Shown piece by piece: positions 1 to 10,476 of a DNA stretch of 64,000 nucleotides. The notes beneath the pieces are model-generated. The model saw only the letters and a program-made list of their open reading frames with translations. It ran no database searches and had not been told where the DNA came from. This stretch comes from Sergeia podlipaevii (taxonomy: Eukaryota > Euglenozoa > Kinetoplastea > Trypanosomatida > Trypanosomatidae). The stretch is taken from contig JASANZ010002231.1 of the NCBI GenBank assembly GCA_030849805.1, positions 20,158 to 84,157 of the forward strand, given 5' to 3'. The stretch's first letter is position 1. Each line of letters begins with the position of its first letter. The position numbers were made by a program, and so were the translations under genes.

Positions 1-861
1 CTCTGAGAAGGATGCGAGAGTCGCTAGCTTGGCAAACGTCCGTAGCTGCACGCAGCTTGCCTCACCACACGGCATCTCATTGCCGCCTTCACCATTTCTC
101 TTCGCTTCTGATGGCGCACGGTCAGCTATTGCAGCTGCGATGGGTCTCATCGTTTCCCCCAGGAGCAGCTCGCCCTGCTGAGGGTCCCGCGGCACATCAG
201 GCTTGGGCTTTCCAAAAAAAGAGCTGAGGAGTCCCAAATGCCCTGTGGTGCCCGGATCTGGGTGTAGGAACACTTGATGTACAAAGCTCACTGGGGGGAT
301 GCCCAACTCAAGATGAAAGTGCAAACGCAGCTCCACCAAGTGCGAGGCCCATGTATCGTCTTCAATGAGAAACGGTGCCTTGTAGCATACACGGCACGGC
401 TCCGGGAAACTCTTTGGCACTGTAAATACTACGTGGCTGATCATCGAGTACAGCAAGGACGGACTGCGCGGAGAAATAGAGGCAGAAGTCTGAAGCTTCG
501 GATCATCCGTGGAAGCACTCGCCGACCGACCCCGTTTGTGCCCAATATTTGCAGGAAATATGTCCTCGTTCTGTCGTGCTGTGCCCCGCTCATACAGCAG
601 CCAGCGGTAGAAGGAGTCCTGCGCCAACGATCCGCCATCACGAAGATAGCAGTATCGTCTGTGAGAGCACCGTGACGGACCTGAGGAGGCGGTGAACGCC
701 CCAGACCCGTTTGATGATGCCGCCGCGCTGCCACTAAAACCGCTGATGGTCTGTTGTGTACGGGGTACCTCAGCCAATGGAACTGCCACACTACCAATAC
801 AAAGAGGCACCTGCACGCAACCACCGTACAATACACGCCATTCCTCAGCTGGGACGAACAT
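1..861 (-). CDS. YEATS-domain protein, 3' part cut by window edge
   Basis: The frame is open from an in-frame TAG near 921 to the window edge. The only ATG that fits is at 861, giving 287 residues with the C-terminus missing. Residues 7-30 (EEWRVLYGG...VPLCIGSVAVPL) match the first YEATS strands. Residues 138-200 contain the family core: a hydrophobic strand, VVFTVPKSFPEPCRV, KAPFLIEDDTW, then VELRLHFH and VSFVHQVFLH. YEATS domains read acylated or unmodified lysines on histone tails inside chromatin-modifying complexes, so a nuclear chromatin role is inferred. The family's aromatic 'GWGEF' loop is represented only by DDTW. Ser/Gly-rich inserts at about 39-66 and 98-137 enlarge the domain. 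The AG at 868-869 leaves a 6-nt 5' leader. The domain call is firm; the complex it belongs to is not known. Confidence 0.8.
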   Translation of the reverse strand, partial: MFVPAEEWRVLYGGCVQVPLCIGSVAVPLAEVPRTQQTISGFSGSAAASSNGSGAFTASSGPSRCSHRRYCYLRDGGSLAQDSFYRWLLYERGTARQNEDIFPANIGHKRGRSASASTDDPKLQTSASISPRSPSLLYSMISHVVFTVPKSFPEPCRVCYKAPFLIEDDTWASHLVELRLHFHLELGIPPVSFVHQVFLHPDPGTTGHLGLLSSFFGKPKPDVPRDPQQGELLLGETMRPIAAAIADRAPSEAKRNGEGGNEMPCGEASCVQLRTFAKLATLASFSE

Positions 862-2383
862 GTCGCACTGTACAAGCGCGAATAGATGTGCTTTTCTTTT
901 ATAAAGAGAAAAATGCAACTAGTATCTTCCAAAGCGTACGCACCGCTGATTGTTTATTTCCCTCTTTTTTTTTGAATGTTTGGCTTCTCTTTATGTGAAT
1001 GTGCTAAGGTTGAATCGATGGTAATTGTGCAGCAGTAACGACGTGTATGAGCATGCGAGAACGCCTTTCCACATCCATCTTGTATAGCCAAAGGTTTAGA
1101 AAAAGAATTTTTTTAAATGAAAGGATATATTTATTCATGTAGTCTCATTGCTGAATGAGTAGAGTTCTTTTTTTATATAAAACAAAAAAAAACCCTCCCC
1201 GTAATCGCGTCCATATCTGCTTAAAAGCACAATTCCTTAGCTATTGCTCAGCAAAGGACAGTACTTGGGAGATATCACGGCAACGGGCAAGAAATAAATC
1301 TTTCTCTGAAGTCGTAATGTCACATGCGAGTACATGTTTTTTTTTTGTGTTGTTCCTTTTTCGTTTGCTTTTCGGTTACGCATACATCCCCTATGATGCC
1401 AAACAGCGATATCTGTATCTGCTACACGCGCCTACACTTTGTTGAAAGCAAAAGACTCCCTCTCCCTCGGTTTCATGCCTGTTTTAGAGAGATAAAGAGA
1501 GAGAGAGAGAGAGACAACAACAGCAGTTAATATGTAGTAGGTCCCAACACAAAGTGAAGGGCCGCGTAATAGCAGCAAAAGGCATCGTTTCTCCTATACT
1601 AAAAATGAAAACAAAAGCACCTAACTAAATATATAGAGATATAAAAAAAAATTACTGAACAAGCATGTACACGTCGATGTAGACGTATACATATACCTTA
1701 ATCCTACACCATATTATAGTGAAGTACCCTACACGTGTCCATCAAAGGATATTCCACGTTCTTCATCTCCATCATCGTTGAAAAGGAGAGAGAAAGAAAG
1801 AGACAGATAACCTCCTGAGGCTATCCTTTCTGCTTACACGCATTCGCCCATTATTTATCTCATTTTCTTCTCCTCTCTCGCTTTCCGTCATAGATTCATC
1901 ATGCGGGCGGCGTTGAGAGCTTAGGTTGAACAACACTACCAAAACAGCCACTCATTCCTTCACGTTGCGCACCTAACTTTTTTCAAAAAGAAAAAAAAAA
2001 TTGTCCACCACTGTGGCTCATTTAAATCTTTTTCCCTTCTCCTTGTTTCGCCCTCTTTCCCCTCCCCCCCCTTTTGCTTCGTGCCAGTGCGTGCGCACAA
2101 AATCCACATAAAATATGCACACGCATATGTTTGTGCTGTGTGTGCGCGCATAAAACGGTCTGGCATGACTCACTGGGGGGGGGGGGGAGGGGGATACCAT
2201 TTGGATGCATCTCTTTCTCACTTTTCTTTTTTTCCATCTGCTTCGCAGTTAAGACTTTTTTTTCTCCTCCTCCTCCTCGTCCGGTTCATCTGATCACTCA
2301 GAAAATAAATAAATAAATAAATAATCTGAAAGAAAAAATGTGACTCATTGGCTCGCTCTTTCTCTTCCAAAGCGACTATCTGT

Positions 2384-2413
2384 GTAATATATATATATAT
2401 ATATATATATATT
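2384..2413. repeat. (TA)n microsatellite
   Basis: About thirteen TA units lie in the spacer between the YEATS gene and the next gene upstream. Length is likely to vary between strains. Confidence 0.85.
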
Positions 2414-3173
2414 TAATACTTTTTTTCTTCAAGATAAAAATAGGTCGTAGAACAATTCTGTCCAAGCGGACAAAATCTATAGTTTATAAAAAAAAAAAAG
2501 AAGAGAGATAAATATATAAAGCACTGACCTTCCAATTACGTGTGCCTCTGTATGTGTGTGTACAACATGCAACGCCATGGCTCCCCACTTCTCAGGATAC
2601 AGCCCAGTACGCTAGATACATACATACATACATACAAAGCACACACCCACACACGAAAAAAAAGTACACTGATCGGATAGAGAGAAGTAGTAGTAGTAGT
2701 AGTAGTAATATATAAATATATAAAAGAAGGTATTGCTGGAAGCAACACCATACTAGAAAAATAAAGAATAGATAAATTAGAAGGAAACAAATGAAAACAA
2801 CTGAAGTGAACTTTCAATGGGGGCGTGACTCTCCATATCGTGATATATATTGTGCATTAAGAAAAAAAAGTAGAGAAATGTTCCCCTTCCTCTATCATTT
2901 TTTTTTTCTCTTGTCTACCCGCACGACGTGCAATGTCTTTCCCCCTCCCCCATATTTAACTTTTCTCCTTTCTTGGTTGGAAAGCCAAAACATGGGTAGT
3001 GAAAGCAAGCAGAGGGGAAAAAAAACGCATGCATTACAAAGGAAATGAAGAGAAAGCTTCACGCAGAGTAGATCACACTTCAAGATGATATATATATATT
3101 GCTGCTGATGCTCTTCATTTGGCATATATATTCTTCTTTGTTCATAACGTAAACAGGGGACACACACCTACGC

Positions 3174-3175
3174 AT

Positions 3176-3202
<27 letters not shown>
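3174..3202. repeat. (CA)n microsatellite
   Basis: Uninterrupted CA dinucleotides, read as TG on the transcribed strand, in the spacer downstream of the 3.7-4.4 kb gene. Confidence 0.85.
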
Positions 3203-3206
<4 letters not shown>

Positions 3207-3703
3207 CAGGCATGATATGCAGGAGGGTGCAAACGTATACATTAATATAGGGCACACATGTTTTTTAACACGATCACAAGAGAGCACAGAAGCACGCATA
3301 ATTTCACGATGAAAAGGAAGAAAAAAAAAAGGAAACGTGCAAAAAATAAAATAAAAATCGTTGCTGACAGCTATCATGTAGTATATATACTACAGAGTTC
3401 CATCCCTTCTTGAATTCCAGATACCACCCACCCTTACGCACATAGAGAAGAGTTGGGCAGAAGAGAAGGTGTTTGTGTGTGCGTATGTGTGTGTGTGTGT
3501 GTCCCTACAATATGAACAATAGCATTTGAAACTCGCAGCACAGTTGACAAAAAAAAAGATAAAATAAATGTAAAGAAAAAGCACTATATATACAAAATCT
3601 CATGCTCTCTTGAGTTTCTAAATCGGATCATCTTTTTTTTTTCCTCTCTCTCTCTCCTTCTTTTTTCAATTCAACCTCCCTCCTCTCGCTGTGGTGCTGC
3701 AGT

Positions 3704-4447
3704 TTAGCGGCCGTGACCGGCAGCGAGGATAATGGGATTGTGCGTGTTGCCGCCCTCTTGGCTGCCGTGAAGCTCCCTGTGCTTCGCAACGATAGCGTGG
3801 CGGTCGGGCTTGAGTTTGGCGCGCTCGCTGGGACTGAGCAGCAGCTCGTGCTCGCGACCCTGCTCCTTGGCCATAGCGTGGAAGGGATCGTTGGCAATGA
3901 AGCCACTGGCGTACATCTCGCGGATAGGATCGACGCTGTAGTACTCAGGTGAACGGTGTATCCAGCGGTACACCTCCTGATCTAGCTCAACGCGGCGGTT
4001 GAAGCGCTGCTGCTGAATCCAGGGCTTGGTGGGCCAGAGAGCAGTGTTGTAGAGCGTCACGTCAGGGTGCAGGAAGGCAAGACGGTACAGGTGCCAGAGA
4101 GTGATGGAAACCACAACGGCAGCGCACGTAACAGTGGTGAGAGCTTCGAAGGAGACGGCCTGCAGGCGCATCTTCTCAATGGTGCTCACCTCCAGCCAGT
4201 GCACATAGCGGCCATACGGGTTACGGGAGAAGAAGCCGGTGCAGAAACCCTGAGGGAGAAGGTTGTAGCGGAAGCGGTATAGCCAGTTCACGTGCTTGGG
4301 GGAGAAGCCCTGCATGTAGCCAGTGCTAACGCCATCGTGGGTGGTGGCAAGGTACGGGTTGCCGGACATGGGCTTCCAGTAAACGTTGTGGTCGACAACG
4401 TTGCTGCGAGCGACGCTGCCGGAGATCTTATTAGTGATGCGGGACAT
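3704..4447 (-). CDS. Single-span membrane protein, possibly a mitochondrial respiratory-complex subunit
   Basis: The protein has 247 residues and starts at an ATG (4447). One hydrophobic segment lies at about 103-126. It follows a basic, aromatic N-terminal half and precedes a charged C-terminal half rich in Trp, Tyr and Arg (WPTKPWIQQQRFNRR, YRWIHRSPEYYS). Codon use is GC-rich and biased, much like the RPS3 gene in this window, which suggests high expression. The topology, size and bias resemble accessory subunits of mitochondrial complexes, but I cannot assign a family by eye, so the role is inference only. A strong polypyrimidine tract at 4558-4582 followed by an AG near 4544 predicts a leader of about 97 nt. 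Confidence 0.75.
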   Translation of the reverse strand: MSRITNKISGSVARSNVVDHNVYWKPMSGNPYLATTHDGVSTGYMQGFSPKHVNWLYRFRYNLLPQGFCTGFFSRNPYGRYVHWLEVSTIEKMRLQAVSFEALTTVTCAAVVVSITLWHLYRLAFLHPDVTLYNTALWPTKPWIQQQRFNRRVELDQEVYRWIHRSPEYYSVDPIREMYASGFIANDPFHAMAKEQGREHELLLSPSERAKLKPDRHAIVAKHRELHGSQEGGNTHNPIILAAGHGR

Positions 4448-4983
4448 GACGAAAGTACGAACAGAGGACTTGTAAGATCAATGTATATTGCTTGTATTTT
4501 GAGATGAAAAGGTTTTTTTTCGCTTGTTTCTCCTAGTAAAAGGCTATCAATACAAAATGAAAAAAAAAAAGGAAAGAGATCAAAAAGTAATTCAAATACG
4601 AATGCAAGAAGGGAGTATTCATACGGCGATACATACACACACGCACACACATACATACAGACACACAATACGTATGAGATGCTGCGGAAGCTCGCTTTTC
4701 TGCCTAGGTAAGCCCCCCTTTCAAATCGATGCTAGCCCCTTCGCCCAGCTAATAGTGGTAAATGTTTAGAGCCTGGATAGTTACGTAACCACGACGCTAA
4801 AATGAAGAATAATAAAAAAAAGAGCAACAGGTTTAGAGAGACGACACAAGATTATTTTTTTAAAAAAAAGCAGCTTTTGAAATTACTTTTCCATTTTCCC
4901 CCTTTCCTTCCAACCATTAGCATCAGCAACAAACTGTGCATCTATATATAACAAGAGTTGTGAGCGAATATATCGTCGTCCCT
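4448..4983. other. Intergenic spacer
   Basis: AT-rich spacer with the acceptor of the gene at 4447 and A/T homopolymers near 4794-4870. No coding frame or RNA gene recognised. Confidence 0.6.
4544..4585 (-). promoter_or_regulatory. Predicted trans-splice acceptor with polypyrimidine tract
   Basis: Read on the minus strand, a long T/C tract ends in the AG at 4545-4544, the first AG after the tract. It would supply the spliced-leader site for the gene starting at 4447. Confidence 0.55.
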
Positions 4984-6261
4984 TCATGGGCAGTACGTAT
5001 CATAGAGCCGTTCTACGAACGCTACGTACGCATCTTGATCTTCCTTGTGTCCAAGACTCATGCAAGGGTGGCGGCTGTGCTTCAGCACGAGCACCTCCAC
5101 AGCTGGAATCCTTTCTGGCACCAACTGCGCGCGCACACTGTCGATAAGCTTCTGTGTGCAGGCATTGGGCACGCGCCGGTCCTTAACGGACATCACAAAG
5201 GCGACGGGGCACCGAATGTAGACCTTGCTGGGGTCATAAGAATACGCCTTCTTTGATGTCTCAGTCCCTTCGTAGTCACAGAACGTTTTAAAAAACCACA
5301 TATTAATCCGTGGAAGCCAACTCGAGGTACTGATGACACTCTCGAGCGTATCAAACGGTGCCTCTACAATCACCAGGGACACATGTGAGGCCAGTTCAGG
5401 GGAAAGCTTCATCGCTGAATAAAAGCAAGTGGTGGCGCCGCGACTGCATCCAAACAGCACCAAGTGCCGCTTTCCTGGAGTGCTCGGACCGCGTCCTCGT
5501 GGAACTGATGAACTTGATTGCTCGTTGTTCGCTATGATCAATTCACGCACCGCACGGCGCACCTCCCGTATAAAGACCGCCTGATCTCTGCTTCCGCCTA
5601 AATTTGTACGTCCAGGCTCCGAGTAGCACAGCTGAAAGGGACGTGTAGCAAACCAAAAATTGGTGAAAAGTTCCTTAATGACAAGTCCCCAGTGCACCGG
5701 ATTCAACGTCCAGTACCACCCCGTGTGCACACATTCCGACACCTCTGGTGATGGCATGACATTATGCAGCAGCCGCGGTGCAAGATGGCAAGAAGCGCGA
5801 TATAAAACGGGAGGGTCGATCAAACCCAGGTCTGCGGCCTCTGCACGACGGCGTCTTTCCGCGTTAAGTTCATCTTGATTATCTGCGCGGCTCAGCAAGG
5901 GGTCGCAGATAGATGCAAACGAGTCTGTGTGATGGTGCGTCACGAAGGCAGCGGTATCAGCAGATGCACGTGCACTGCTAGCATTTGGATCATCATCGAC
6001 GGCCACCATCTTGGTCAAGGCGCAACGCACGCCATCCTTCGCGACGGCGCCAATACAGCGCTTCGTATTGCGGTTCTTGTGTGCATCCACGTCATGGAGA
6101 GGCTCGTACCCATCTGCCCAGTTCTGCAAAACGGTAACTCCATCAGCGCCCGTGTATCGAGCAATTTGCGCTCTAGGAGAAGTGAGACCAGGCATTGTTA
6201 CCGTGAGAATATTGTCCCTGCGCGGGGGGCTGTTCTCATATGGCACGCTGCGAGGATACAT
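4984..6261 (-). CDS. Alpha/beta-hydrolase fold protein
   Basis: The open frame continues upstream to a TTG at 6273, but the first ATG is at 6261, giving 425 residues. A nucleophile elbow GCSRGA lies at about 271-276 (Ser273) after the strand HLVLFG. It is followed by the VIVEAPFD strand (~301-308). An acidic residue sits in VKDRRVP (~359-365, Asp361). Histidines that could complete the triad lie in LKHSRHPCMS (~394-403). Together this is the Ser-Asp-His order of serine hydrolases such as lipases, esterases or peptidases. The first ~150 residues are low in similarity and include a His-rich patch. The substrate is unknown. No signal peptide is evident. Confidence 0.8.
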   Translation of the reverse strand: MYPRSVPYENSPPRRDNILTVTMPGLTSPRAQIARYTGADGVTVLQNWADGYEPLHDVDAHKNRNTKRCIGAVAKDGVRCALTKMVAVDDDPNASSARASADTAAFVTHHHTDSFASICDPLLSRADNQDELNAERRRRAEAADLGLIDPPVLYRASCHLAPRLLHNVMPSPEVSECVHTGWYWTLNPVHWGLVIKELFTNFWFATRPFQLCYSEPGRTNLGGSRDQAVFIREVRRAVRELIIANNEQSSSSVPRGRGPSTPGKRHLVLFGCSRGATTCFYSAMKLSPELASHVSLVIVEAPFDTLESVISTSSWLPRINMWFFKTFCDYEGTETSKKAYSYDPSKVYIRCPVAFVMSVKDRRVPNACTQKLIDSVRAQLVPERIPAVEVLVLKHSRHPCMSLGHKEDQDAYVAFVERLYDTYCP

Positions 6262-6717
6262 GATAAAAGACAAAAAAAGGGAGATAAACTAGAAAACAAT
6301 GAAATGAATGTAATGCAATACTATTATTCTTTTCTCCCTTCTTTTCTCTTGAGTTTTGATAAAATATGTCGAGCCCGCTATTGCTTCCTAAAGTATACAT
6401 AAGAAAAAATTTTTAAAAAATATGTGAAAGTGCGAGCACAAAATTTAAAACAAAAAGATGCAAAAAAAAAAAAGAAGGTGCTTGCTATCCACGCCTGAAC
6501 TTTGATGCAATAATACAAACTCTGCAGGATACAATCTAAAATGTAAATTGATAATTACTTTTCTTCTTTCAGTCATTACAAAGACTTCTTAAGTGCTTCG
6601 TGAGTTTCGCTAGCAGTGCTGAAGCGGCATGGCACCATTGACGTCTGTTGCGGAGCAAAAAGAAAAAAACAAACATTAACAAAAAATGAAAAAGAAAAAA
6701 TACTATTCTTTCCCAGC
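6262..6717. other. Intergenic spacer
   Basis: AT-rich with A runs near 6461-6475 and 6656-6700. It carries the T-rich acceptor tract of the hydrolase gene immediately upstream of its ATG. No gene seen. Confidence 0.6.
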
Positions 6718-8055
6718 CTAATAAATCTCCTCAAAGTCATCAAGAGCGGATAGCGCGGTCTGAATAAGCCGCCGATCCTCCTTGTCGCGTGCCTCGGCAT
6801 CCAACGCATCCCCATCAGCAGCATCCCCCGCGTCGCTGTCCACGTCAGATTCAGAGATGGCGAGTCGTACCTGTCGCCCAGCCGCGTCCTCTGCCTCACT
6901 ACTGGCGCTCCCAGCAGTAGGCAAAACGCTAGGACTAGGCCCCATGAGAGTGAGGTCCAGGACATCCTTGCCGCCGGCGCCGATGCCAATGACCTCCATC
7001 AGCTTTCCCACACGAAGTGCCTGCTCAGCTTGCTTGGCTTCTGCAAGTTGATTCAGTACCGGATCAATGCGACCGCGGAAGGCTACATATGCGTCCAACA
7101 CCTCCTCAACTTGGGAGCGAATCATGTCCTCCATCTCGGGGGTATACAACGCAGGGCGGAAAGGAATCTCATAGGCAGTGCTGATCCCACAAGCCGCGCT
7201 CTCTCCATCCATCAGCATCAGGTTTAGAGCACTAGGACCCCCAGCACCTCTAGAACCACTGCAATCGGCATCTTCAAGGCCACACGCACGCAGAGAAAAG
7301 GACGCCGCATACTGCGCCTCCGTCGAAAACATCTCTTCAAGTAGCTGCAGCAATGGACTCGTGGCGTCTGTAGCCTCCTTCAGGGCAGCCTCACATTTGG
7401 TAAGTCGCTCTTCCAGCGGAGCCTGCACAGCCTCGTGACTGGCAAGGTCCTCGGCAAGAATGCTTAGTCGTGTCTCACGCGTGATGCGCTCTCGGTTGAT
7501 GGCCACTGCGGATGCTCTTTCCCCCTCCGCTTCCTTATGTACACGCGTTAGCTGGCTCTGTAGGTTCGCAAACATAGCGGAGCGCAACAGCCCACCTCCA
7601 CCTCGGCGCCGTGGAGGAGCTTCTTCGCTCGCTGCGCTTCCGCTCGGGGATGCAGCAGCCGAATCACCCTCAGTACGAGCCCTCTTGAGTGCGCTGGAGT
7701 TCCCGCCTTCGTCTTGTAGTGCACCGGAGCTAGAAGTTGATTCCCATGGGAGCCCAGCGGCAAGACGCGCCAAGGCTTCCTTCAAAGTCACGCGCTCCGC
7801 CTTGAGACGGTCCGTCACCTTTCGCAACGACCGTAGGCCACGCCGTAGAGTGCAGGCGGCGCGATACACAAGAGTAAACTTGCGCACTTGAGTCGCCACG
7901 TGCCGCTGAAAGGCTCGGCGTTGAGGCTCCGTCAGTGGGACTGGGTAGTCTTCAAGCAGCAGCAGATTTGCAGTAGGACCGCCGTCAGGAGCATCTTGCA
8001 GAGCCTCATCTGTATTGTCCAGCTTCAGTAACTCTCCAAGCACCGCGGTCTCCAT
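6718..8055 (-). CDS. Coiled-coil protein of unknown function, acidic C-terminus
   Basis: The protein has 445 residues and begins at an ATG. It is predicted to be largely helical, with heptad-like stretches at about 45-100 and 160-245 and a third helical block around 300-345. A Ser/Gly/Arg-rich linker at ~105-155 contains a basic ALKRAR cluster that could serve in nuclear import. The C-terminal ~60 residues are strongly acidic and end in DDFEEIY. I recognise no catalytic motif or family. The coil arrangement suggests a structural subunit of a complex, but this is inference. An AG 9-10 nt upstream of the ATG would give a very short leader. Confidence 0.75.
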   Translation of the reverse strand: METAVLGELLKLDNTDEALQDAPDGGPTANLLLLEDYPVPLTEPQRRAFQRHVATQVRKFTLVYRAACTLRRGLRSLRKVTDRLKAERVTLKEALARLAAGLPWESTSSSGALQDEGGNSSALKRARTEGDSAAASPSGSAASEEAPPRRRGGGGLLRSAMFANLQSQLTRVHKEAEGERASAVAINRERITRETRLSILAEDLASHEAVQAPLEERLTKCEAALKEATDATSPLLQLLEEMFSTEAQYAASFSLRACGLEDADCSGSRGAGGPSALNLMLMDGESAACGISTAYEIPFRPALYTPEMEDMIRSQVEEVLDAYVAFRGRIDPVLNQLAEAKQAEQALRVGKLMEVIGIGAGGKDVLDLTLMGPSPSVLPTAGSASSEAEDAAGRQVRLAISESDVDSDAGDAADGDALDAEARDKEDRRLIQTALSALDDFEEIY

Positions 8056-10476
8056 CGTTGTCGCCTTGCTCGTCTCCCAGTCGCTTTTTTCTTCTACTTC
8101 TTCCTAGCTAAACGATCAGGGGCTCTAACTACAGTGCAACTCACGTTATGGCTAAATAGATATTTGTTGTTGTTGTTGTTTCTTTGCTAGCGCATTTTGT
8201 AAAAAAAAAGTGCAAAAATGGTACAAAAAAGGAAAAAGAGCACACATATATATATATATATGCATACAAAAAGCAGTACATCACCAGAAGATATATTAAA
8301 AAAGAAACCAATAAAAATATTTTACACGTCCATCTCAGCTGCAAGCAATAATAAGCTACATGAAAGTAAACTTAGCTTCTCATATGTTCCACCTTTTGAG
8401 CCAAATAGAAGCATCAGACGCCATACTCCCCGCACACACGCACACACACACACACACACACACATCACAACTGCTCTTGTGCGTGCCTTTGTGTTTGTCC
8501 CGCTATTTCTTTCATTTTTGTTACCTTTTTTTTCCTTGGGAAAAAGAAACCGCACTCATTAAGTCGATACTCAAAGTCCCTATCGTCACGTCGTACTGTA
8601 TGGAACATACATACAAACTCACATACACACACACAAAAAAAAAAAAATTACTTGAAAAAAAAAAAATGCATTCTTGCCCATTGTGATTCTCCGGCATATC
8701 TTTGCTAGTGTTGCTGCATTTTCTTTTCCTCCCGACGTCGTTGTTTATTTTCTAAAGTAAAGAGAAAACTTTTCGTTTTGTCGCTTTCATTTTTTTCCCA
8801 TTGTTTCTCTCACTGTGCGCTCACGCCACTTGTTTCTGCGCAACTTCACACGCACGCTCACCTCCCTCTTTCCTTCTCGTTCATGCCGCTCGTCAGAAAT
8901 CCGACATATTATGCTGTTGTTACTTTCCTTCTTTATTGCATATTCCCTCTTTCCTCTCAATAGAAGAAAAAAAAAAAAATTGTGGCGAACGAGTGTTTCT
9001 CTCAGCAAGAGAAGGAGCACTAAAGAGAAAGATAGCAAATAAAGAGAGTGAATGAAAGGACGGCATGCCATGTCCTAGGAATACACCCGCAAATACAAAT
9101 AACAGAACATCTTCTACCTGTGGGGCGACCACAATTGAAAAAAAAAATATATATCAGGTAATCATATAGATAAAAATATGTATATACAGTAAAGAACCCC
9201 ACAAAATGACAATAACAACAACAACAAAAAAAAAAAGCAAATAGGCACGGCAAGTGGAAAAATAATAATAAGAATAGCATACGCATATATGAACACTGTT
9301 TGCCTCACGAATAAAAGTAATGAAGCTCCTCTTCATGCACACCTCTCTTTCTGCAGACAAACAAGCACCAAAAAGCCATTTCTATAAATACAAGGCACAA
9401 CCCACTTGTAGCCCTTGTGCCTATTATTCATATCAACAATCCCGTCGATAATTGCGCTCCTGATTTTATCTCTTTTTTCTTATTTTTTTCGTTTTTCTTC
9501 AACTTTTCCTACAACACTGCCTATTTGTTTTATTTTTTCTCCTTTCTTCCTCATTCCTCTTTTTCACTTCTATTCATCCATTACCTTCGCATATTCACCC
9601 AAATAGCTCAAAGTGCGTTCCTGCGCAACCACACTACAGGGCACTCATAAACGACCATATGCGGCAGGCAACAGCGCCATGCTTGAGTTCAGAAAGAAGG
9701 AAAGAAAAAGAAGAGGATACATTTAAATAGTCATCCAAATGATAATAATAACAATAATAGTAATAATAAAAAGCATTCACTACAATGATACAGGTTGAAA
9801 AGGGGGGGGGGGAAGGACACAAAAGCTGTCAAAATGTAGTGCAACTCACTGCACGAAACGAGAGGCGGTTATCTTCATTTACAGTACAAGAGAGCCCCTT
9901 CTGCAAAAATAGTGAAAAAAATAAAAACAAAAAGACATAGCTCACGCTCTCTACTTTTGCTCCTCTTTTTGCTGTATCCAGCGCATACGCTCAAAAACCA
10001 AGCGAGAAAAAAAAAAACTTCCAGCACGTTCATTCCTTTTTTTTTCTCTTTTCTGTTTCTTTTCCTTCTTTCTCGCTCTCTTGTAACGTTGCAAGAATTT
10101 GGTAAACATCCCACGTCCACACCCCGCTAGCAGCTACAGCTGCGCAAATGTGCCCCGCTGCACCACTTTAGTATCCCCCCTCTGACATCTTTTTTTTTTT
10201 TCCTTCGTTCGTTCTTTGGAAGGGAAAGGGGGAGGGGATGTTTTGCATCTTTCAAATATGATCAGTGTCATTGCTGTTCTTTCCCCCCCCCCTCTCTCTC
10301 TCTCTCTAAAAAAAAAAAAAGCATCACCATAGAGAGAGAGACGAGGAAGATGGGAATAAAGAAAGCGCTATACAACGTGCTTGGATGCTAGCGCTACACT
10401 ACACGTACACGCGAACGAGGAGGAGAAAGGGGGTTTTAATAGTAGGCTTTGGTTTTATTTCTTTCTTTCGCACACT
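8056..10476. other. Long intergenic spacer with microsatellites
   Basis: A 2.4-kb AT-rich region with (AT)n near 8246-8261, (CA)n near 8437-8463, poly-A runs near 8635-8667, a G run near 9800-9812, and C/CT and A runs near 10284-10320. Open frames in it are short, rich in Phe/Leu/Lys from homopolymers, and not convincing. No RNA gene recognised. Confidence 0.55.
8437..8464. repeat. (CA)n microsatellite
   Basis: CA dinucleotide run in the long spacer upstream of the coiled-coil gene. Confidence 0.8.

Larger units (their letters stand above)
862..3703. other. Long intergenic spacer with microsatellites
   Basis: No open frame here looks coding: the short ones are homopolymer or AT-driven. The spacer holds a GA run near 1490-1512, a G run near 2176-2187, (AAAT)n near 2300-2323, (TA)n near 2388-2413, (AGT)n near 2684-2708, (CA)n near 3177-3202 and (TG)n near 3474-3502. 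It should contain the 3' UTR and polyadenylation region of the 3.7-4.4 kb gene and the leader region of the YEATS gene. I see no RNA gene. Confidence 0.6.

Noticed and set aside
441..932. 163-residue minus-strand open frame
   Set aside because: It begins with TTG, is out of frame with the YEATS gene that covers the same DNA, and has no motif; the YEATS frame explains the coding signal.
5875..6402. 175-residue plus-strand frame over the hydrolase gene
   Set aside because: Opposite strand to every real gene and no motif; a shadow frame.
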